Assembly (NCBI RefSeq): GCF_015767275.1
Contig: NZ_JADWMY010000002.1
Coordinates: 310,001 to 374,000 of the forward strand
Origin: Herbaspirillum sp. AP02
GTDB lineage: Bacteria; Pseudomonadota; Gammaproteobacteria; Burkholderiales; Burkholderiaceae_D
Direction of reading: 5' to 3'
DNA length: 64,000 nucleotides
The position numbers were made by a program, and so were the translations under genes. Below the pieces are notes generated by a model. The model searched no databases, was not told the DNA's origin, and saw only the letters and a program-made list of their open reading frames with translations. Positions 26,600 through 36,514 of this stretch are shown one piece after another; positions within the stretch are counted from its first letter, which is position 1, and each line of letters begins with the position of its first letter.

Positions 26600-26830
26600 C
26601 ATCGTCTGCGGCGTGGACGTTTCACCACAGCGGCTCCTGCAGGGCGGGAAGCTGACGGATTGACAGCCCGTCGACAAGATGCAAACGAAGTGCGGCCGGT
26701 CAGCAATGGTCAGGAAATTTCGGGAAGAAATGCCGGCGATGCGGCCATGAGGGAAGGCAGGAGAAGGTCCGGATGAAGATCCCTGGGGAGTCGGGATCGT
26801 GATTCGGAGGGACCTGGTAGAGCGCTGTGC

Positions 26831-27283
26831 TCAGTTGCGTGGACGGCGGCGGGTGACGGTCTTGGTGGCTGCCACGACCTTTTCCGGTGCGTGGGCGGCA
26901 ATCTGGGCGAAGGCGAAGATCACTTCCTTGACGATCTTGCGCTGGGGCGCCGGCAGATTGATGAAGGCCTCGAAAGCTTCGCGCTCGCGGTAGCCGATGG
27001 CTTCTTCCCAGCGGGCGCGGCGCTTGTCGATGCGCTTGCCGATCTCTTCGCCGAAGCGCAGGTGCTGGGGCGTGACGATGAGCCATTCGGCCAGCGTCTC
27101 CAGCTTGTCCTGCTTGGGCATCGATTCGCCCAGCAACCAGCGTCGTACGCCGTGCAGGGTCATCGGCTTGCCCCAGTATCGCAGATTGAATTCCCGTTCC
27201 AGAACGGCGGGTTTGGGTTCGTATCCAGCTTTTTCCATCGCGGTGCGCAAGCGCTTTGCGAATTTTTGATTGGCGGTTTCCAT
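26831..27283 (-). CDS. XRE-like HTH protein of unknown role
   Basis: This 150-residue basic protein has an N-terminal helix-turn-helix-like region (KFAKRLRTAMEKAGYEP...MTLHGVRRWLLGESMP) similar to small regulators found in Burkholderiales, where a LEREFN.RY-type segment separates the helices. The C-terminal half is helical and ends in a lysine/arginine tail. No target is evident. A perfect 8-bp inverted repeat lies 38 bp upstream of its start (27321-27355) and could be its operator. The 231 bp between ybiB and this gene hold nothing I can identify. Confidence 0.75.
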   Translation of the reverse strand: METANQKFAKRLRTAMEKAGYEPKPAVLEREFNLRYWGKPMTLHGVRRWLLGESMPKQDKLETLAEWLIVTPQHLRFGEEIGKRIDKRRARWEEAIGYREREAFEAFINLPAPQRKIVKEVIFAFAQIAAHAPEKVVAATKTVTRRRPRN

Positions 27284-28274
27284 GGTTTCGAAGGTACTTT
27301 GACGTAGCGCTTTCCGGGGTACGTTTGCATTTGGGGTGAGTTACGCAGCAAACGTGATTTATGCTCACTGGACGGGAAAGTCTCGCCATCGACCTGCGCG
27401 AGGTCCTCGCGGGAAGTCGGGGAAGCAGGTCGGGTGCGGCTTTGCGCCGAACGGGAAGCGGGCCATGCGCAGGTCTCCGATGCGATGCTGGGACAACCGT
27501 ATCGTCGATCACGGCGCGATGGGCGCATGCAGATGTCAGGTCATCAGGTCACTTCAGGTACGTGCCTGGGCCTGTATTCCGGACGCTGTCACGAGGCATC
27601 GCACCCAAATTGCAGCCTGGTCGGCCATGCTGTACGCCGATGATCTACGGCGCCTATTGTCAGCCCAGATGCATCGCGCGTGAGCCGTGCAGCCGGATTT
27701 TTTCAGGGGATGTGTCCGCCGCGAGACAGCGCCTCGGAAACGCCGCTCATGTCGCAGCGCGGTACATCGGCACGGAAGCGCGTTAGAATAGCGCCTCACC
27801 GAAAAACAAATTCAATACGGTGGTGAATAACCAATTAACTTCCCATCAGGTGGGGATGGTAATCAGGTTGAAAATATGCTCCCTCCGATGGGGCGTGGCA
27901 TGGGCCCGGTAGCCCCGGGCAGGCAGACAAGCAGCACGCTGGTTGAAACAAGACGAATAAAACAAAGAAGTCAGCAGCATCCCTGTGGTACGTTCTGGTT
28001 ACGTAACTTTTTGAGATTTTCCGGTCGGCTCCCGTCGCCTTGCCGGCGCCATTGCTGTGCGCCTGAGGCAACACCAGGAGCCGCTCCGGAATGGAACGCG
28101 GCGACCCGTTGGCATGCAACGGTGGATCGACTGACGCTCCGCCGCCCGCCATGTGCTTTGCACCGGCGGCTGCAGTGGCGGGCGGAATGGCCGCGATACC
28201 GTGCAGGCGCCGATGCTTGCGGGCTCCCAGCGATCGCCCGCATGCAAGACGCGCAACCTAGCCCAGGTTCGACG
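27284..28274. other. Nearly 1 kb without a convincing gene
   Basis: Open frames on both strands here translate to arginine-, cysteine- and serine-rich sequence without domain-like character, and none has a ribosome-binding site. The frame reaching the MHYT gene from 27876 is of this type too. Visible structures are an inverted repeat at 27321-27355, a TAGAAT -10-like hexamer at 27784-27789, and a GCCCGG/CCGGGC hairpin near 27903-27922. It may be a long 5' leader of the MHYT-GGDEF-EAL gene, a decayed gene or a noncoding RNA locus. Confidence 0.4.
27321..27355. promoter_or_regulatory. Inverted repeat, candidate HTH-protein operator
   Basis: Perfect arms ACGTTTGC (27321-27328) and GCAAACGT (27348-27355) are separated by 19 bp, about 2.5 helical turns start to start. 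It lies just upstream of the minus-strand HTH gene. Confidence 0.45.
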
Positions 28275-30374
28275 ATGTCAGGTTCCTTTCATTTCCTGCT
28301 GCTGGCCTTTGCCTTGCTGGTCGCCAGTCTTTCTGCCTATGCCGCGCTGGAGGTTTCCGAGCGCATCGTGCTGCAGGAGGCCCAGCACCGGCGGCTGTGG
28401 CTGTCGGTCGGCGCGGCCGTGTTTGGCATCGGTGTCTGGGGTGCCATGCTGCTGACGGTGGCCTCGCTGGAGATCAGCATCGCAATCAATTTCGATGCCC
28501 GGCTGGTGGTGCTGTCCTTGCTGCTGTGCATGGGCAGTGCCTTCTACCTGATGCACTTGACGGGGCTACGCCGTCCGCACGCGACCCGCCTGGTCATCGG
28601 CGGCCTGGCCATCGGTGCTGCCTTCAATGCGGCCTTCCATATCGCCCTCAAGGCCATGATGCTGCAGCCGCCGCTGCTGTATCACACGATCCTGCTGGTG
28701 GTGGCGCTGGTGGTGACCGAGGTGGTGGCGGTATTCATCGTGACCCTGTTTTCGGCCAGCAATGGCCGCAAGCCCATGACCGGTTCGCTCAATTCGCAGC
28801 AGACGCGACGGGTGCTGGCTGCGCTGCTGGTGGGGGCCGGACTGGTGTCCTCGGCCGCGGCCGGATTGCGCGCGGTGATGATCGGTCCGCAGGTGCAGAG
28901 CCAGGCGCTGGAGGGCATCACCCGCGAGCACCTGGTCAATGGTCTGGTGTTCCTGGCTTTCCTGGCCATGGCCATGGCGCTGGTGGTCAGCGGTGTGCAG
29001 CGCAACCAGGTCCTGAAGAAGATCGTCGGCCGCACCAACGACAAGTTGCTGCATTTCGCCACCCACGACGTATTGACCGGCCTGCCCAATCGCGCCTTGC
29101 TGGCCGACCGCATCCAGCATGCGGTGGAGGTGGCGCGGCGCAATGGCCGGCCCTTTGCGGTGCTGTTCATGGACCTGGATGGCTTCAAGGCCATCAACGA
29201 TTCGCTCGGGCATGCGGTGGGTGATGGTCTGCTGGTGGCGGTGGCGCAGCGTATCCGTGCCTGCATCCGTGGCGAGGACATGGTGGCGCGCATTGGCGGC
29301 GACGAGTTCGTGGTGGTGATGAGCAACCTGTCCTCGCCCGAGGTGGTGGAGCAATTGTCGGAAAACATCCTGGCCGCACTGCGCCTGGATTTCCAGATCG
29401 AGGATGCGACCCTGCGCGTGACCTCCAGCATCGGCATCGCGGTCTATCCCAACAGCGGCGAATCGGCCGATGCCCTGATGAAGAATGCCGATGCCGCCAT
29501 GTACGAAGCCAAGCAGAGCGGGCGCAATACCTATCGCTTCTTCGAACCGGCCATGCATGCCAGCGCGATGCGGCATCTGCAGGTACGCCAGGCCCTGCAG
29601 CAGGCGATCGAACAGCAGCAGTTCCGCCTGCATTTCCAGCCCAAGTATCGCGGTGCCAGCAAGGAGCTGACCGGGTTGGAGGCGCTGCTGCGCTGGTACC
29701 ATCCGGAACTGGGCGAGATGGCGCCCTCGGAATTCATTCCCATCGCCGAGCGTTCGGGTCAGATCATCGCCATCGGTGACTGGGTGCTGCAGGCGGTGTG
29801 TTGCCAGATCGCCCGCTGGGACGGTGCGGGCATGAAGCCGGTCAAGGTGGCGTTGAACCTGTCGCCGCTGCAGATGCGCGCCGATCTGGTGGAGCGCATC
29901 ATCGCCATGGTTGGCGCTGCCGGCATCGCACCGCAGAGGCTCATGTTCGAGATCACCGAGACCGCCGCCATGAAGGATGTGGAGCGCACCACACAAGTGG
30001 TGCGCGAACTGCAGTCGCTGGGTTTTGACATCGCCATCGATGATTTCGGTACCGGCTATTCCAGCCTGGCCTATCTGGCGCAGTTCCACTGCCGCCAGGT
30101 CAAGATCGATCGCTTCTTTACCTCACGCCTGGACCTGGAAGATCACTCCGGGCGCGCCATCGTGGCCGCCATCATCGCGTTGGCACATGCGCTGCAGATG
30201 GAAGTGGTGGCCGAAGGGGTGGAGACGGAAGGGCAATTGCGCGAGCTGCAGTTGCTGCATTGCGACCAGGTGCAGGGCTTCCTGCTGGGGCGTCCGGCGG
30301 AGGCACCCACGGTGCCGGGGCTGGTCAATGCCAGCAACGATGATCTGTTTGCCGGCGGCGCGTTCAGATCCTGA
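28275..30374 (+). CDS. MHYT-like membrane GGDEF-EAL protein
   Basis: This 699-residue membrane protein has about seven hydrophobic helices (residues 1-245) resembling the MHYT sensor, with degenerate copies of the motif such as MHLTG near 93-97. A GGDEF domain (intact GGDEF 341-345, with an RxxD inhibitory site RGED five residues before it) and an EAL domain (EAL 469-471, DDFGTGYSSL) follow. Both catalytic motifs are intact, so it could be bifunctional for cyclic-di-GMP. MHYT domains are proposed to bind copper and sense O2, CO or NO, but the degenerate motifs make this uncertain. The start was set at the ATG giving MSGSFHFLLL. Its last 11 bp overlap the convergent MATE gene. Confidence 0.92.
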   Translation: MSGSFHFLLLAFALLVASLSAYAALEVSERIVLQEAQHRRLWLSVGAAVFGIGVWGAMLLTVASLEISIAINFDARLVVLSLLLCMGSAFYLMHLTGLRRPHATRLVIGGLAIGAAFNAAFHIALKAMMLQPPLLYHTILLVVALVVTEVVAVFIVTLFSASNGRKPMTGSLNSQQTRRVLAALLVGAGLVSSAAAGLRAVMIGPQVQSQALEGITREHLVNGLVFLAFLAMAMALVVSGVQRNQVLKKIVGRTNDKLLHFATHDVLTGLPNRALLADRIQHAVEVARRNGRPFAVLFMDLDGFKAINDSLGHAVGDGLLVAVAQRIRACIRGEDMVARIGGDEFVVVMSNLSSPEVVEQLSENILAALRLDFQIEDATLRVTSSIGIAVYPNSGESADALMKNADAAMYEAKQSGRNTYRFFEPAMHASAMRHLQVRQALQQAIEQQQFRLHFQPKYRGASKELTGLEALLRWYHPELGEMAPSEFIPIAERSGQIIAIGDWVLQAVCCQIARWDGAGMKPVKVALNLSPLQMRADLVERIIAMVGAAGIAPQRLMFEITETAAMKDVERTTQVVRELQSLGFDIAIDDFGTGYSSLAYLAQFHCRQVKIDRFFTSRLDLEDHSGRAIVAAIIALAHALQMEVVAEGVETEGQLRELQLLHCDQVQGFLLGRPAEAPTVPGLVNASNDDLFAGGAFRS

Positions 30375-31755
30375 GTTCGCCACGGGCAGCGCGGCGCTGG
30401 ATCACGCGCAGGTAGGCCAGCAGGCCGACCGCCACCAGGCCCAGGCTGAGGCTGTTGGCTGCCCAGAATCCGGCCGGTCCACGCAGCACGGCCGGGGTCC
30501 AGCCCAGCGGATCAAGGCCCAGCAGGTAGCCGCCGCCCAGGCCCACGCCCCACAGGGTCAGCGCATAGATCACGGTCGGCACCACGGCGACCTTGTAGGC
30601 GCGCAGTACGAAGGCGGTGGTCACCTGCATCGAGTCGAACAACTGGTAGAAGGCGATGTAGACGAACAGCGGCAACGCCGCGCCCACGATCACCGGATCG
30701 GGCGTATAGGCGCGCACGATGTGCTCGCGCAAAAACCAGACAATCACCCCGATCACCACCGACAGCGAGACCGCCAGGCGAATGCCGGCGCGTCCTATCT
30801 TCCTGGCTTCCTGCATGTTGCCACCCCCGATGGCCTGGGCCACCAGGGTGCTGGTGGCGCTGGCGATGGACAGCGGCAGCATGTAGAGCACGGTGCCGAC
30901 GTTGCCGACGATCTGGTGACCGGCCACCGGCACTGCACCCAGGCGCGCGATGAAGACCGCCATCAGCGTGAAGGCGGTCACTTCGATGAAGTAGGACATG
31001 CCGATCGGAATGCCCAGGCGCAGCAGGGTGGCCTGCACCTTCCAGGACGGTGTGACGAAGCCGCTGCCAAAGAGTTTGAGCGGACGATAGAAGGGCAGTC
31101 GCGCCACCAGCAGCCAGGCCGCGATCATCATCAGCCAGGCGATCAGGGTGGTGGCGATGGCGCAGCCGGGGCCGCCGAAAGCGGGCAGACCCAGGCCGCC
31201 GAAGATCAGCAGGGCGTTCAGCGGCAGTTTCAGCAGCAGGCCGCTGAGCTGGATGGCCATGACCATCTTGGGTCGCGCCAGGGCGGTATTGAGCGCCGAA
31301 TAGACGCGGAAGAACAGCGTCGCCGGCAGCGCCAGCGCCTCGATGCGCAGGTACAGGGTGGCTTTTTCCACCAGTTCCGGCGAGGCCTTGGCGAAGGCCA
31401 GGAACACCGGCGAGAACATCAGCACCAGTGCACCCACGATGGACAGCAATACGGCCAGCCACATGCCCTGCTTGACCTCGTTGCCGATCTCGCCCAGGCG
31501 CCCGGCGCCGAACAGTTGGCCGATGGTCGGTTGCAGGGCCTGCAGCACGCCGGACAGGCCCACGAAGACGCTTACGTAGATCGACACCCCCAGCGCCAGC
31601 GCACCCAGGTCCAGCGCCGAGAAGCGCGACACCATCACCGTATCGATCACGCCATTGGCGATCAATGCCAGCTGTCCGACCAGCAGTGGCCAGGCCAGCC
31701 GCGCAATGCGGCCGACATGGTGGCGGGAGGAGAGGGCGGGCAGTTCGGTCGTCAC
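30364..31755 (-). CDS. MATE family efflux transporter (NorM-like)
   Basis: This 463-residue protein with twelve predicted membrane helices is of the multidrug and toxic compound extrusion family, using Na+ or H+ gradients to export drugs. It starts with the typical IARLAWPLLVGQLALIANGV segment and has GLSGVLQALQPTIGQLFGAG, the equivalent of the conserved QxxGA loop. The two halves are repeats, as expected. The gene is convergent with the cyclic-di-GMP gene and lies 47 bp downstream of the glycosyltransferase gene on the same strand, so the two may be co-transcribed. Confidence 0.93.
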   Translation of the reverse strand: MTTELPALSSRHHVGRIARLAWPLLVGQLALIANGVIDTVMVSRFSALDLGALALGVSIYVSVFVGLSGVLQALQPTIGQLFGAGRLGEIGNEVKQGMWLAVLLSIVGALVLMFSPVFLAFAKASPELVEKATLYLRIEALALPATLFFRVYSALNTALARPKMVMAIQLSGLLLKLPLNALLIFGGLGLPAFGGPGCAIATTLIAWLMMIAAWLLVARLPFYRPLKLFGSGFVTPSWKVQATLLRLGIPIGMSYFIEVTAFTLMAVFIARLGAVPVAGHQIVGNVGTVLYMLPLSIASATSTLVAQAIGGGNMQEARKIGRAGIRLAVSLSVVIGVIVWFLREHIVRAYTPDPVIVGAALPLFVYIAFYQLFDSMQVTTAFVLRAYKVAVVPTVIYALTLWGVGLGGGYLLGLDPLGWTPAVLRGPAGFWAANSLSLGLVAVGLLAYLRVIQRRAARGELRI

Positions 31756-31802
31756 GCGCTGGCTAGGGGCAGGTATGCAAGGGGTGCGGTATCAGGCCGC
31801 TC

Positions 31803-33527
31803 TTACCGACCGTTGCGACGATACAGACGGAAGCGTTCGTCGCGGTCCGAAGGCCGGCGGCCTTCCCACACCATGCGCCAGGAGCCGGGATACTGGCGCA
31901 GCATGAGCGAGGCATCCTGGTTGCTGATGTCGTCCTGCAGCAGCAGGTAATCGCAGCTCTGGTCGCGTTCATCGGCGAAGCGCACGCTGCCGAAATAAGC
32001 GAAGGAGGCGCGCTGTGCCGGACCGACGTTGCTCTGCACGCACTGTTTCACGGAGGTCAGTTTCGATTCGATCTGCGCAGCCACGCCCGCATAGCTCTTG
32101 CCGTAGTTGACCCAGGGCAGCCACAGCGTCATCAGCAGCACCCAGCACAGGATCACCCCGCCCGAGGACAGCACGACGGCACGCCACAGTACCGAGGGAC
32201 GACGCGAGATACGCCAGTGCACCACCACGATCCAGGCGACGGTGGCGGCAATGGCGATGGCCAGCGAAATCCAGGCGAAGCCGGGTTTGAACCCCGGTGC
32301 CAGCTTGTAGGCATTGCGTGCGATCTGCGCCGGCCAGCCGGTTTCCTTGGCGATCCAGCCGATCCAGATGAAGGCGGCGGAGGTGGTCAGCGTCATCACC
32401 GAGAACCAGTCCACGGCATTGATGGCGCCGCGCTTCATGGTCGGCAGCCCGAAGGCGGCCAGGATGGCCAGTGCCGGCAGCAGCGGCAGCAACATGCCTT
32501 CTTCGTGATGCACGTTCATCAGCACCAGCAGCGTGATGGGGATCAGGAAGGCCAGCGGCAGTGCGATGTGCAGCGAACCCAACTGGCGGCGCCAGGCATA
32601 CAGTGCCCAGCCGGCAAAGGGCCAGGCCGGCCAGGCGAACCACACGCCATACTTGCCCAGGAAGGCCAGGGTCGCCAGGGTGGGGCGGTTCAACTGGTAG
32701 ATGTTCCAGCTCATCCAGAGATCGAACTGGCCGGCAGCGTCATCGCCGATGAGCCGGCGTAGCGCCAGCACCCAGGCGGCGCTGATGAGCAGGGCCAGCG
32801 GCAGCGACACCAGCGCCGCCAGGCGCAGTGCGCGCGCATCCTTGCGTAACAGCGCCAGGATCAGCAGGGCGATCAGCACGCCGGCCGGCAGCAGCCAGCC
32901 ATAGGTCAGCACCAGCATGCCCAGCGCCAGGCCCAGCCAGAAGGCGTGGCGCAGCTTGCCGGCGTCGAACACGCGGGCCGCGCCGTACATGGCGTAAGCC
33001 ACCAGCGCGATCTGCAGGGTCTTGGGGCTGGTCTCGTGGCTATGCAACAGCAGGCCGAGGAAACCGAGATAGATCAGGAAGGCGCCATCGGCCAGCGTGC
33101 GGCCGAAGTCCTTGGGTTCGGGCTGGCCACCGAAGGCCAGTTTCAGCGGCTGGGCTTCGGAGCGACGGCCCAGCAGGTAGGTGGTGTACCAGATCGAGAG
33201 CGAACCGACCAGGAAGCAGCCGATGGTGGAAATGCGCGCCGCCAGCGGGTCGCCGAGCAGCCAGCCGAACAGCTTGATGCAGATGGCACCGAACCAGTAG
33301 GCCAGCGGGCTTTCTGCCGGTAGCGGCAGGCCCGCCACGTTGGGCGTGAGCCAGTCGCTGAGCACGCCATGCGCCATGGTCCACATGATGCCGAAGCTGG
33401 TGGCATCCTCGTTCTTCCAGGGATCACGGCCGATCAGGCCGGGCAGGATATACAGGAGGGCGAGCGCAAGCAGGGCCATGCGCGGAAGCGCATGGGTGGC
33501 TGCTGCTGGAAGACGGACGGGCTTCAT
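31803..33527 (-). CDS. ArnT/PMT-type membrane glycosyltransferase
   Basis: This 574-residue protein is a GT-C fold glycosyltransferase with about twelve membrane helices. The first periplasmic loop carries the GRDPWKNEDATSFGI motif, where the acidic residues are the likely catalytic base, as in ArnT (DEP-type loop). Such enzymes use polyprenyl-phosphate sugars to modify lipid A, lipoprotein or cell-surface polysaccharide. The acceptor is not shown by context, and no arn operon is nearby. A C-terminal soluble domain (after about residue 430) includes a SVKQCVQSNVG segment. ATG at 33527 is used. An upstream TTG adds one residue. Confidence 0.85.
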   Translation of the reverse strand: MKPVRLPAAATHALPRMALLALALLYILPGLIGRDPWKNEDATSFGIMWTMAHGVLSDWLTPNVAGLPLPAESPLAYWFGAICIKLFGWLLGDPLAARISTIGCFLVGSLSIWYTTYLLGRRSEAQPLKLAFGGQPEPKDFGRTLADGAFLIYLGFLGLLLHSHETSPKTLQIALVAYAMYGAARVFDAGKLRHAFWLGLALGMLVLTYGWLLPAGVLIALLILALLRKDARALRLAALVSLPLALLISAAWVLALRRLIGDDAAGQFDLWMSWNIYQLNRPTLATLAFLGKYGVWFAWPAWPFAGWALYAWRRQLGSLHIALPLAFLIPITLLVLMNVHHEEGMLLPLLPALAILAAFGLPTMKRGAINAVDWFSVMTLTTSAAFIWIGWIAKETGWPAQIARNAYKLAPGFKPGFAWISLAIAIAATVAWIVVVHWRISRRPSVLWRAVVLSSGGVILCWVLLMTLWLPWVNYGKSYAGVAAQIESKLTSVKQCVQSNVGPAQRASFAYFGSVRFADERDQSCDYLLLQDDISNQDASLMLRQYPGSWRMVWEGRRPSDRDERFRLYRRNGR

Positions 33528-33752
33528 CAAGATGTTGTTGCTCTTGTTCTGTACTGCGATGTTGGGGTGGGCGCCGGCCTTGGCAGTGCGCTCGCCGTTG
33601 CATTGGACGGCGGATATTTTTTGCAGGCCCTATTGTGCAGGAAATCACAGTAAATAGTTGTTTCTGACTGCTACATCCTGGTGCGTGGCGCTGCGGGCGT
33701 GTGGCGAACAACTCACCCGTTGCAGTGGGCCGGCACCACGGCCATGCAAAAC

Positions 33753-33780
33753 AAAAAAGGCAGCCGGAGCTGCCTTTTTT
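33753..33780. terminator. Bidirectional intrinsic terminator beyond rpmE2
   Basis: A 12-bp stem of AAAAAAGGCAGC and GCTGCCTTTTTT with a CGGA loop gives a T-run on both strands. It lies 15 bp past the rpmE2 stop and terminates that minus-strand unit. The gap 33528-33752 up to the glycosyltransferase start shows no other feature. Confidence 0.9.
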
Positions 33781-33794
33781 GAGGGAAGTGCTGA

Positions 33795-34064
33795 TTACGC
33801 CTTCGAGACAGCAGTCTTCGAACCGACGGAACCGAACTTCTGGCGGAACTTCTCGACGCGGCCAGCGGTGTCGACGATCTTGTGCTTGCCGGTGTAGAAC
33901 GGGTGCGATTCGGAGGAAACTTCGATCTTCACCAGGGGATATTGCTTGCCTTCGAACTCAGCGGTTTCGCGAGTGCCGATGGTGGAGCGGGTAACGAACT
34001 TGAAGTCGTTCGACATGTCGTGGAACAGGACTTCGCGGTAATCCGGGTGGATGCCTTCTTTCAT
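33795..34064 (-). CDS. rpmE2: 50S ribosomal protein L31 type B
   Basis: This 89-residue ribosomal protein starts [20 protein letters not shown]. It lacks the CxxC zinc ligands of ordinary L31, so it is the zinc-independent paralogue often induced during zinc limitation. The ATG at 34064 has GAGG five bases upstream. It lies downstream of rho, with an intrinsic terminator between. No ordinary rpmE is seen in the window, and no Zur box was recognised. Confidence 0.95.
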   Translation of the reverse strand: MKEGIHPDYREVLFHDMSNDFKFVTRSTIGTRETAEFEGKQYPLVKIEVSSESHPFYTGKHKIVDTAGRVEKFRQKFGSVGSKTAVSKA

Positions 34065-34273
34065 GATTGCCTCAAGAGTAGTTTGGTAGCCAATCGCCAC
34101 TTCGTCGGTCGCCCTGCTTCTTGACCCGATTGATGATCACTTGCCGGTTTGGAAAAGTCCGAAATTATACAATCAAATCAGGGGCTTGGGTCAAGGTATG
34201 CGTAGCCCTGGCGGGTCCCGGCGTGGTTTTTCGGGATCATTGGCGAGGATGCTGTTGCTCGCGGCACAATGAA

Positions 34274-34305
34274 AAACGGCATGTCTGCGAACAGGCATGC
34301 CGTTT
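34274..34305 (-). terminator. Intrinsic terminator of rho
   Basis: Read on the minus strand, a 10-bp stem AAACGGCATG/CATGCCGTTT is followed by five T residues shortly after the rho stop. Confidence 0.85.
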
Positions 34306-34328
34306 CAGCGGGTATTGCAGCGATGCGC

Positions 34329-35591
34329 TTAGTTGCCGCGACGCATCATGTCGAAGAACTCGGCGTTGTTCTTGGTGGACTTCATCTTGTCGAGGATGAA
34401 TTCCATCGCCTCGATTTCATCCATGTCGTACATCAGCTTGCGCAGTACCCAGATCTTTTGCAGCTGGTCGGGCTTGATCAGCAGTTCTTCACGGCGGGTG
34501 CCGGACTTGGAGAGGTTGATGGCCGGGTAGACGCGCTTTTCTGCCAGGCGGCGCTCCAGGTGGACTTCCATGTTGCCGGTACCCTTGAATTCTTCAAAGA
34601 TCACGTCATCCATGCGCGAGCCGGTTTCGATCAGGGCGGTAGCGATGATGGTCAGCGAGCCGCCTTCCTCGACGTTACGCGCGGCGCCGAAGAAGCGCTT
34701 CGGGCGTTGCAGGGCGTTGGCGTCGACACCGCCGGTCAGCACCTTGCCGGAGGCCGGGATCACGGTGTTGTAGGCGCGTGCCAGACGGGTGATCGAGTCC
34801 AGCAGGATGACCACATCCTTCTTCATTTCGACCAGGCGCTTGGCCTTTTCCAGCACCATCTCGGCGACCTGCACGTGGCGCGTGGCCGGTTCGTCGAAGG
34901 TGGAGGCGACCACTTCGCCGCGCACCGAGCGCTGCATTTCGGTCACTTCTTCCGGACGTTCGTCGATCAGCAGCACGATCATCACGGTGTCCGGATGATT
35001 GGTGGTGATGGCGTGGGCAATGTGTTGCAGCATCACCGACTTGCCCGACTTGGGCGAGGCCACCAGCAGGCCGCGCTGGCCACGACCGACCGGGGCGATC
35101 AGGTCGATGATACGGCCGGTGATGTTTTCCTCGCCGCGCATGTCGCGCTCAAGCTGCAGGAGCTTGTTGGGGTGCAGCGGCGTGAGGTTTTCGAACAGGA
35201 TGCGGTGCTTGGAGGCTTCCGGCGGTTCGCCGTTGACCTTGTCGACCTTGACCAGGGCGAAATAGCGCTCGCCATCCTTGGGCGTGCGCACTTCACCTTC
35301 GATTGAGTCGCCGGTATGCAGGTTGAAGCGGCGGATCTGCGAAGGCGAGATATAGATGTCGTCGGTGGACGCCATGTAGCTGGCGTCGGGCGAGCGCAGG
35401 AAGCCAAAGCCGTCAGGCAGCACTTCCAGGGCGCCGTCGCCAAAAATCTGTTCTCCTGATTTTGCGCGCTTCTTCAGGATGGCAAACATCAACTCCTGTT
35501 TGCGCAGGCGCGCAGCGTTCTCGATGTCCAGGCTGATTGCCATTTCCAGCAAGGCAGAGACGTGCATCGCTTTTAGTTCTGATAAGTGCAT
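34329..35591 (-). CDS. rho: Transcription termination factor Rho
   Basis: This 420-residue hexameric RNA helicase ends transcription at rut sites. It has the N-terminal Rho-N helical domain ([18 protein letters not shown]), a cold-shock-like RNA-binding domain ([20 protein letters not shown]) and the ATPase domain. The Q-loop and P-loop region reads [20 protein letters not shown], and the Walker B is [10 protein letters not shown]. Typical length, no inserts. The 120-bp interval to trxA probably holds its promoter and leader, where Rho often autoregulates. Confidence 0.98.
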   Translation of the reverse strand: MHLSELKAMHVSALLEMAISLDIENAARLRKQELMFAILKKRAKSGEQIFGDGALEVLPDGFGFLRSPDASYMASTDDIYISPSQIRRFNLHTGDSIEGEVRTPKDGERYFALVKVDKVNGEPPEASKHRILFENLTPLHPNKLLQLERDMRGEENITGRIIDLIAPVGRGQRGLLVASPKSGKSVMLQHIAHAITTNHPDTVMIVLLIDERPEEVTEMQRSVRGEVVASTFDEPATRHVQVAEMVLEKAKRLVEMKKDVVILLDSITRLARAYNTVIPASGKVLTGGVDANALQRPKRFFGAARNVEEGGSLTIIATALIETGSRMDDVIFEEFKGTGNMEVHLERRLAEKRVYPAINLSKSGTRREELLIKPDQLQKIWVLRKLMYDMDEIEAMEFILDKMKSTKNNAEFFDMMRRGN

Positions 35592-35711
35592 ATGAGTGTC
35601 CCGGGACGGGATAAATAAAGGTGGGGGAGGGAATTGCGTGGTGTGAGTCTGGGGTCAAGCCCGGCCTGTCGGGCGGACGGCAGCGCGAGCGCGCCGCCGT
35701 CGGATATTACA

Positions 35712-36038
35712 TCAGATGTTGCTGTCGATGAACGAAACCAGTTGGCCCTTGGCCAGTGCGCCGACCTTCTGGGCTGCAGCTGCACCGTTCTTGAACAGGA
35801 TCAGGGTGGGGATGCCGCGGATGCCGAACTTGGCCGGGATGGCCTGGTTGGAATCCACATCCAGCTTGGCGATCTGCAGCTTGCCGTCGTATTCCTTGGC
35901 GACTTCTTCCAGGATCGGGGCGATAGCCTTGCAGGGACCGCACCATTCGGCCCAGAAATCAACCAGCACGGGCTTGTCGGACTTCAGCACGTCGGCTTCG
36001 AAGGAGGCGTCGGTAATATGTTTGATATGTTCGCTCAT
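35712..36038 (-). CDS. trxA: Thioredoxin TrxA
   Basis: This 108-residue cytosolic disulfide reductase has the WCGPC redox motif (residues 32-36) and the cis-proline loop (RGIPTLILF). The length and fold signature ([18 protein letters not shown]) are standard. It lies immediately upstream of rho on the same strand, an arrangement conserved in many proteobacteria. Confidence 0.98.
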   Translation of the reverse strand: MSEHIKHITDASFEADVLKSDKPVLVDFWAEWCGPCKAIAPILEEVAKEYDGKLQIAKLDVDSNQAIPAKFGIRGIPTLILFKNGAAAAQKVGALAKGQLVSFIDSNI

Positions 36039-36240
36039 GGCATTTCCTCGGTATGAGGGAGGTCTAGTAAGTAGTCAATTAGCGCCGGTGGACACATACC
36101 ATCATGCCTGGCGTGAGCCATCAACGCTTCCGGAGTTGCTTGGTCTACGTGGAGTCGTTGCGCGCCGATTCAAGTTGTATTTGAAGCGCGGCAGGGGTAA
36201 GCGGCGGGGTACAGGAACAATCATAACCCATTTTGAGGGA

Positions 36241-36408
36241 ATGTGTAGGCGCAGGAGCCTGGCCTTGTTGTGTCTCGTCCTCACGCTGGTCACAGGCTGG
36301 CCGTCGAGTACCGACGCGGCTTTGCAGGCGATCAGGCAGCAAAAAATGCGGGAGCGGCAGCACCTGCTGGCATACAATGCGCAGCAGTCCAGGGCATGCC
36401 ACGATTGA
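36241..36408 (+). CDS. Possible small secreted protein
   Basis: This 55-residue frame begins MCRRRSLALLCLVLTLVTG, a basic N-terminus followed by a hydrophobic core. A plausible signal peptidase site comes near TDA-AL, and a short hydrophilic helix rich in Q and R follows. The GAGGGA ribosome-binding site is very close to the ATG, which is a weakness. It sits alone between trxA and the AddB-like gene, and the rest of 36039-36514 shows nothing else. I do not recognise the family. It could be a chance open frame. Confidence 0.4.
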   Translation: MCRRRSLALLCLVLTLVTGWPSSTDAALQAIRQQKMRERQHLLAYNAQQSRACHD

Positions 36409-36514
36409 AAATACCTCTTGGTTCGAGAGAAAAATACAATCGCTGCCAGCCCTGGGAGGCGCCTCCTGTTGAGCCGACCTGGCCTGACCTGGCGCCCTTG
36501 TCCTTCCAATCGCC

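Noticed and set aside
27361-27786. Possible 141-codon gene in the empty kilobase
   Set aside because: No ribosome-binding site, R/S/A-rich composition and no domain pattern; two other frames are open there as well.
27840-27925. Riboswitch before the MHYT-GGDEF-EAL gene
   Set aside because: I compared it by eye with cyclic-di-GMP-I and cobalamin riboswitch cores, and the conserved loops are not there. A covariance-model search would be decisive.
29977-31950. Plus-strand open frame of 657 codons opposite the MATE gene
   Set aside because: Shadow of the MATE transporter; Q/H/G-rich composition.
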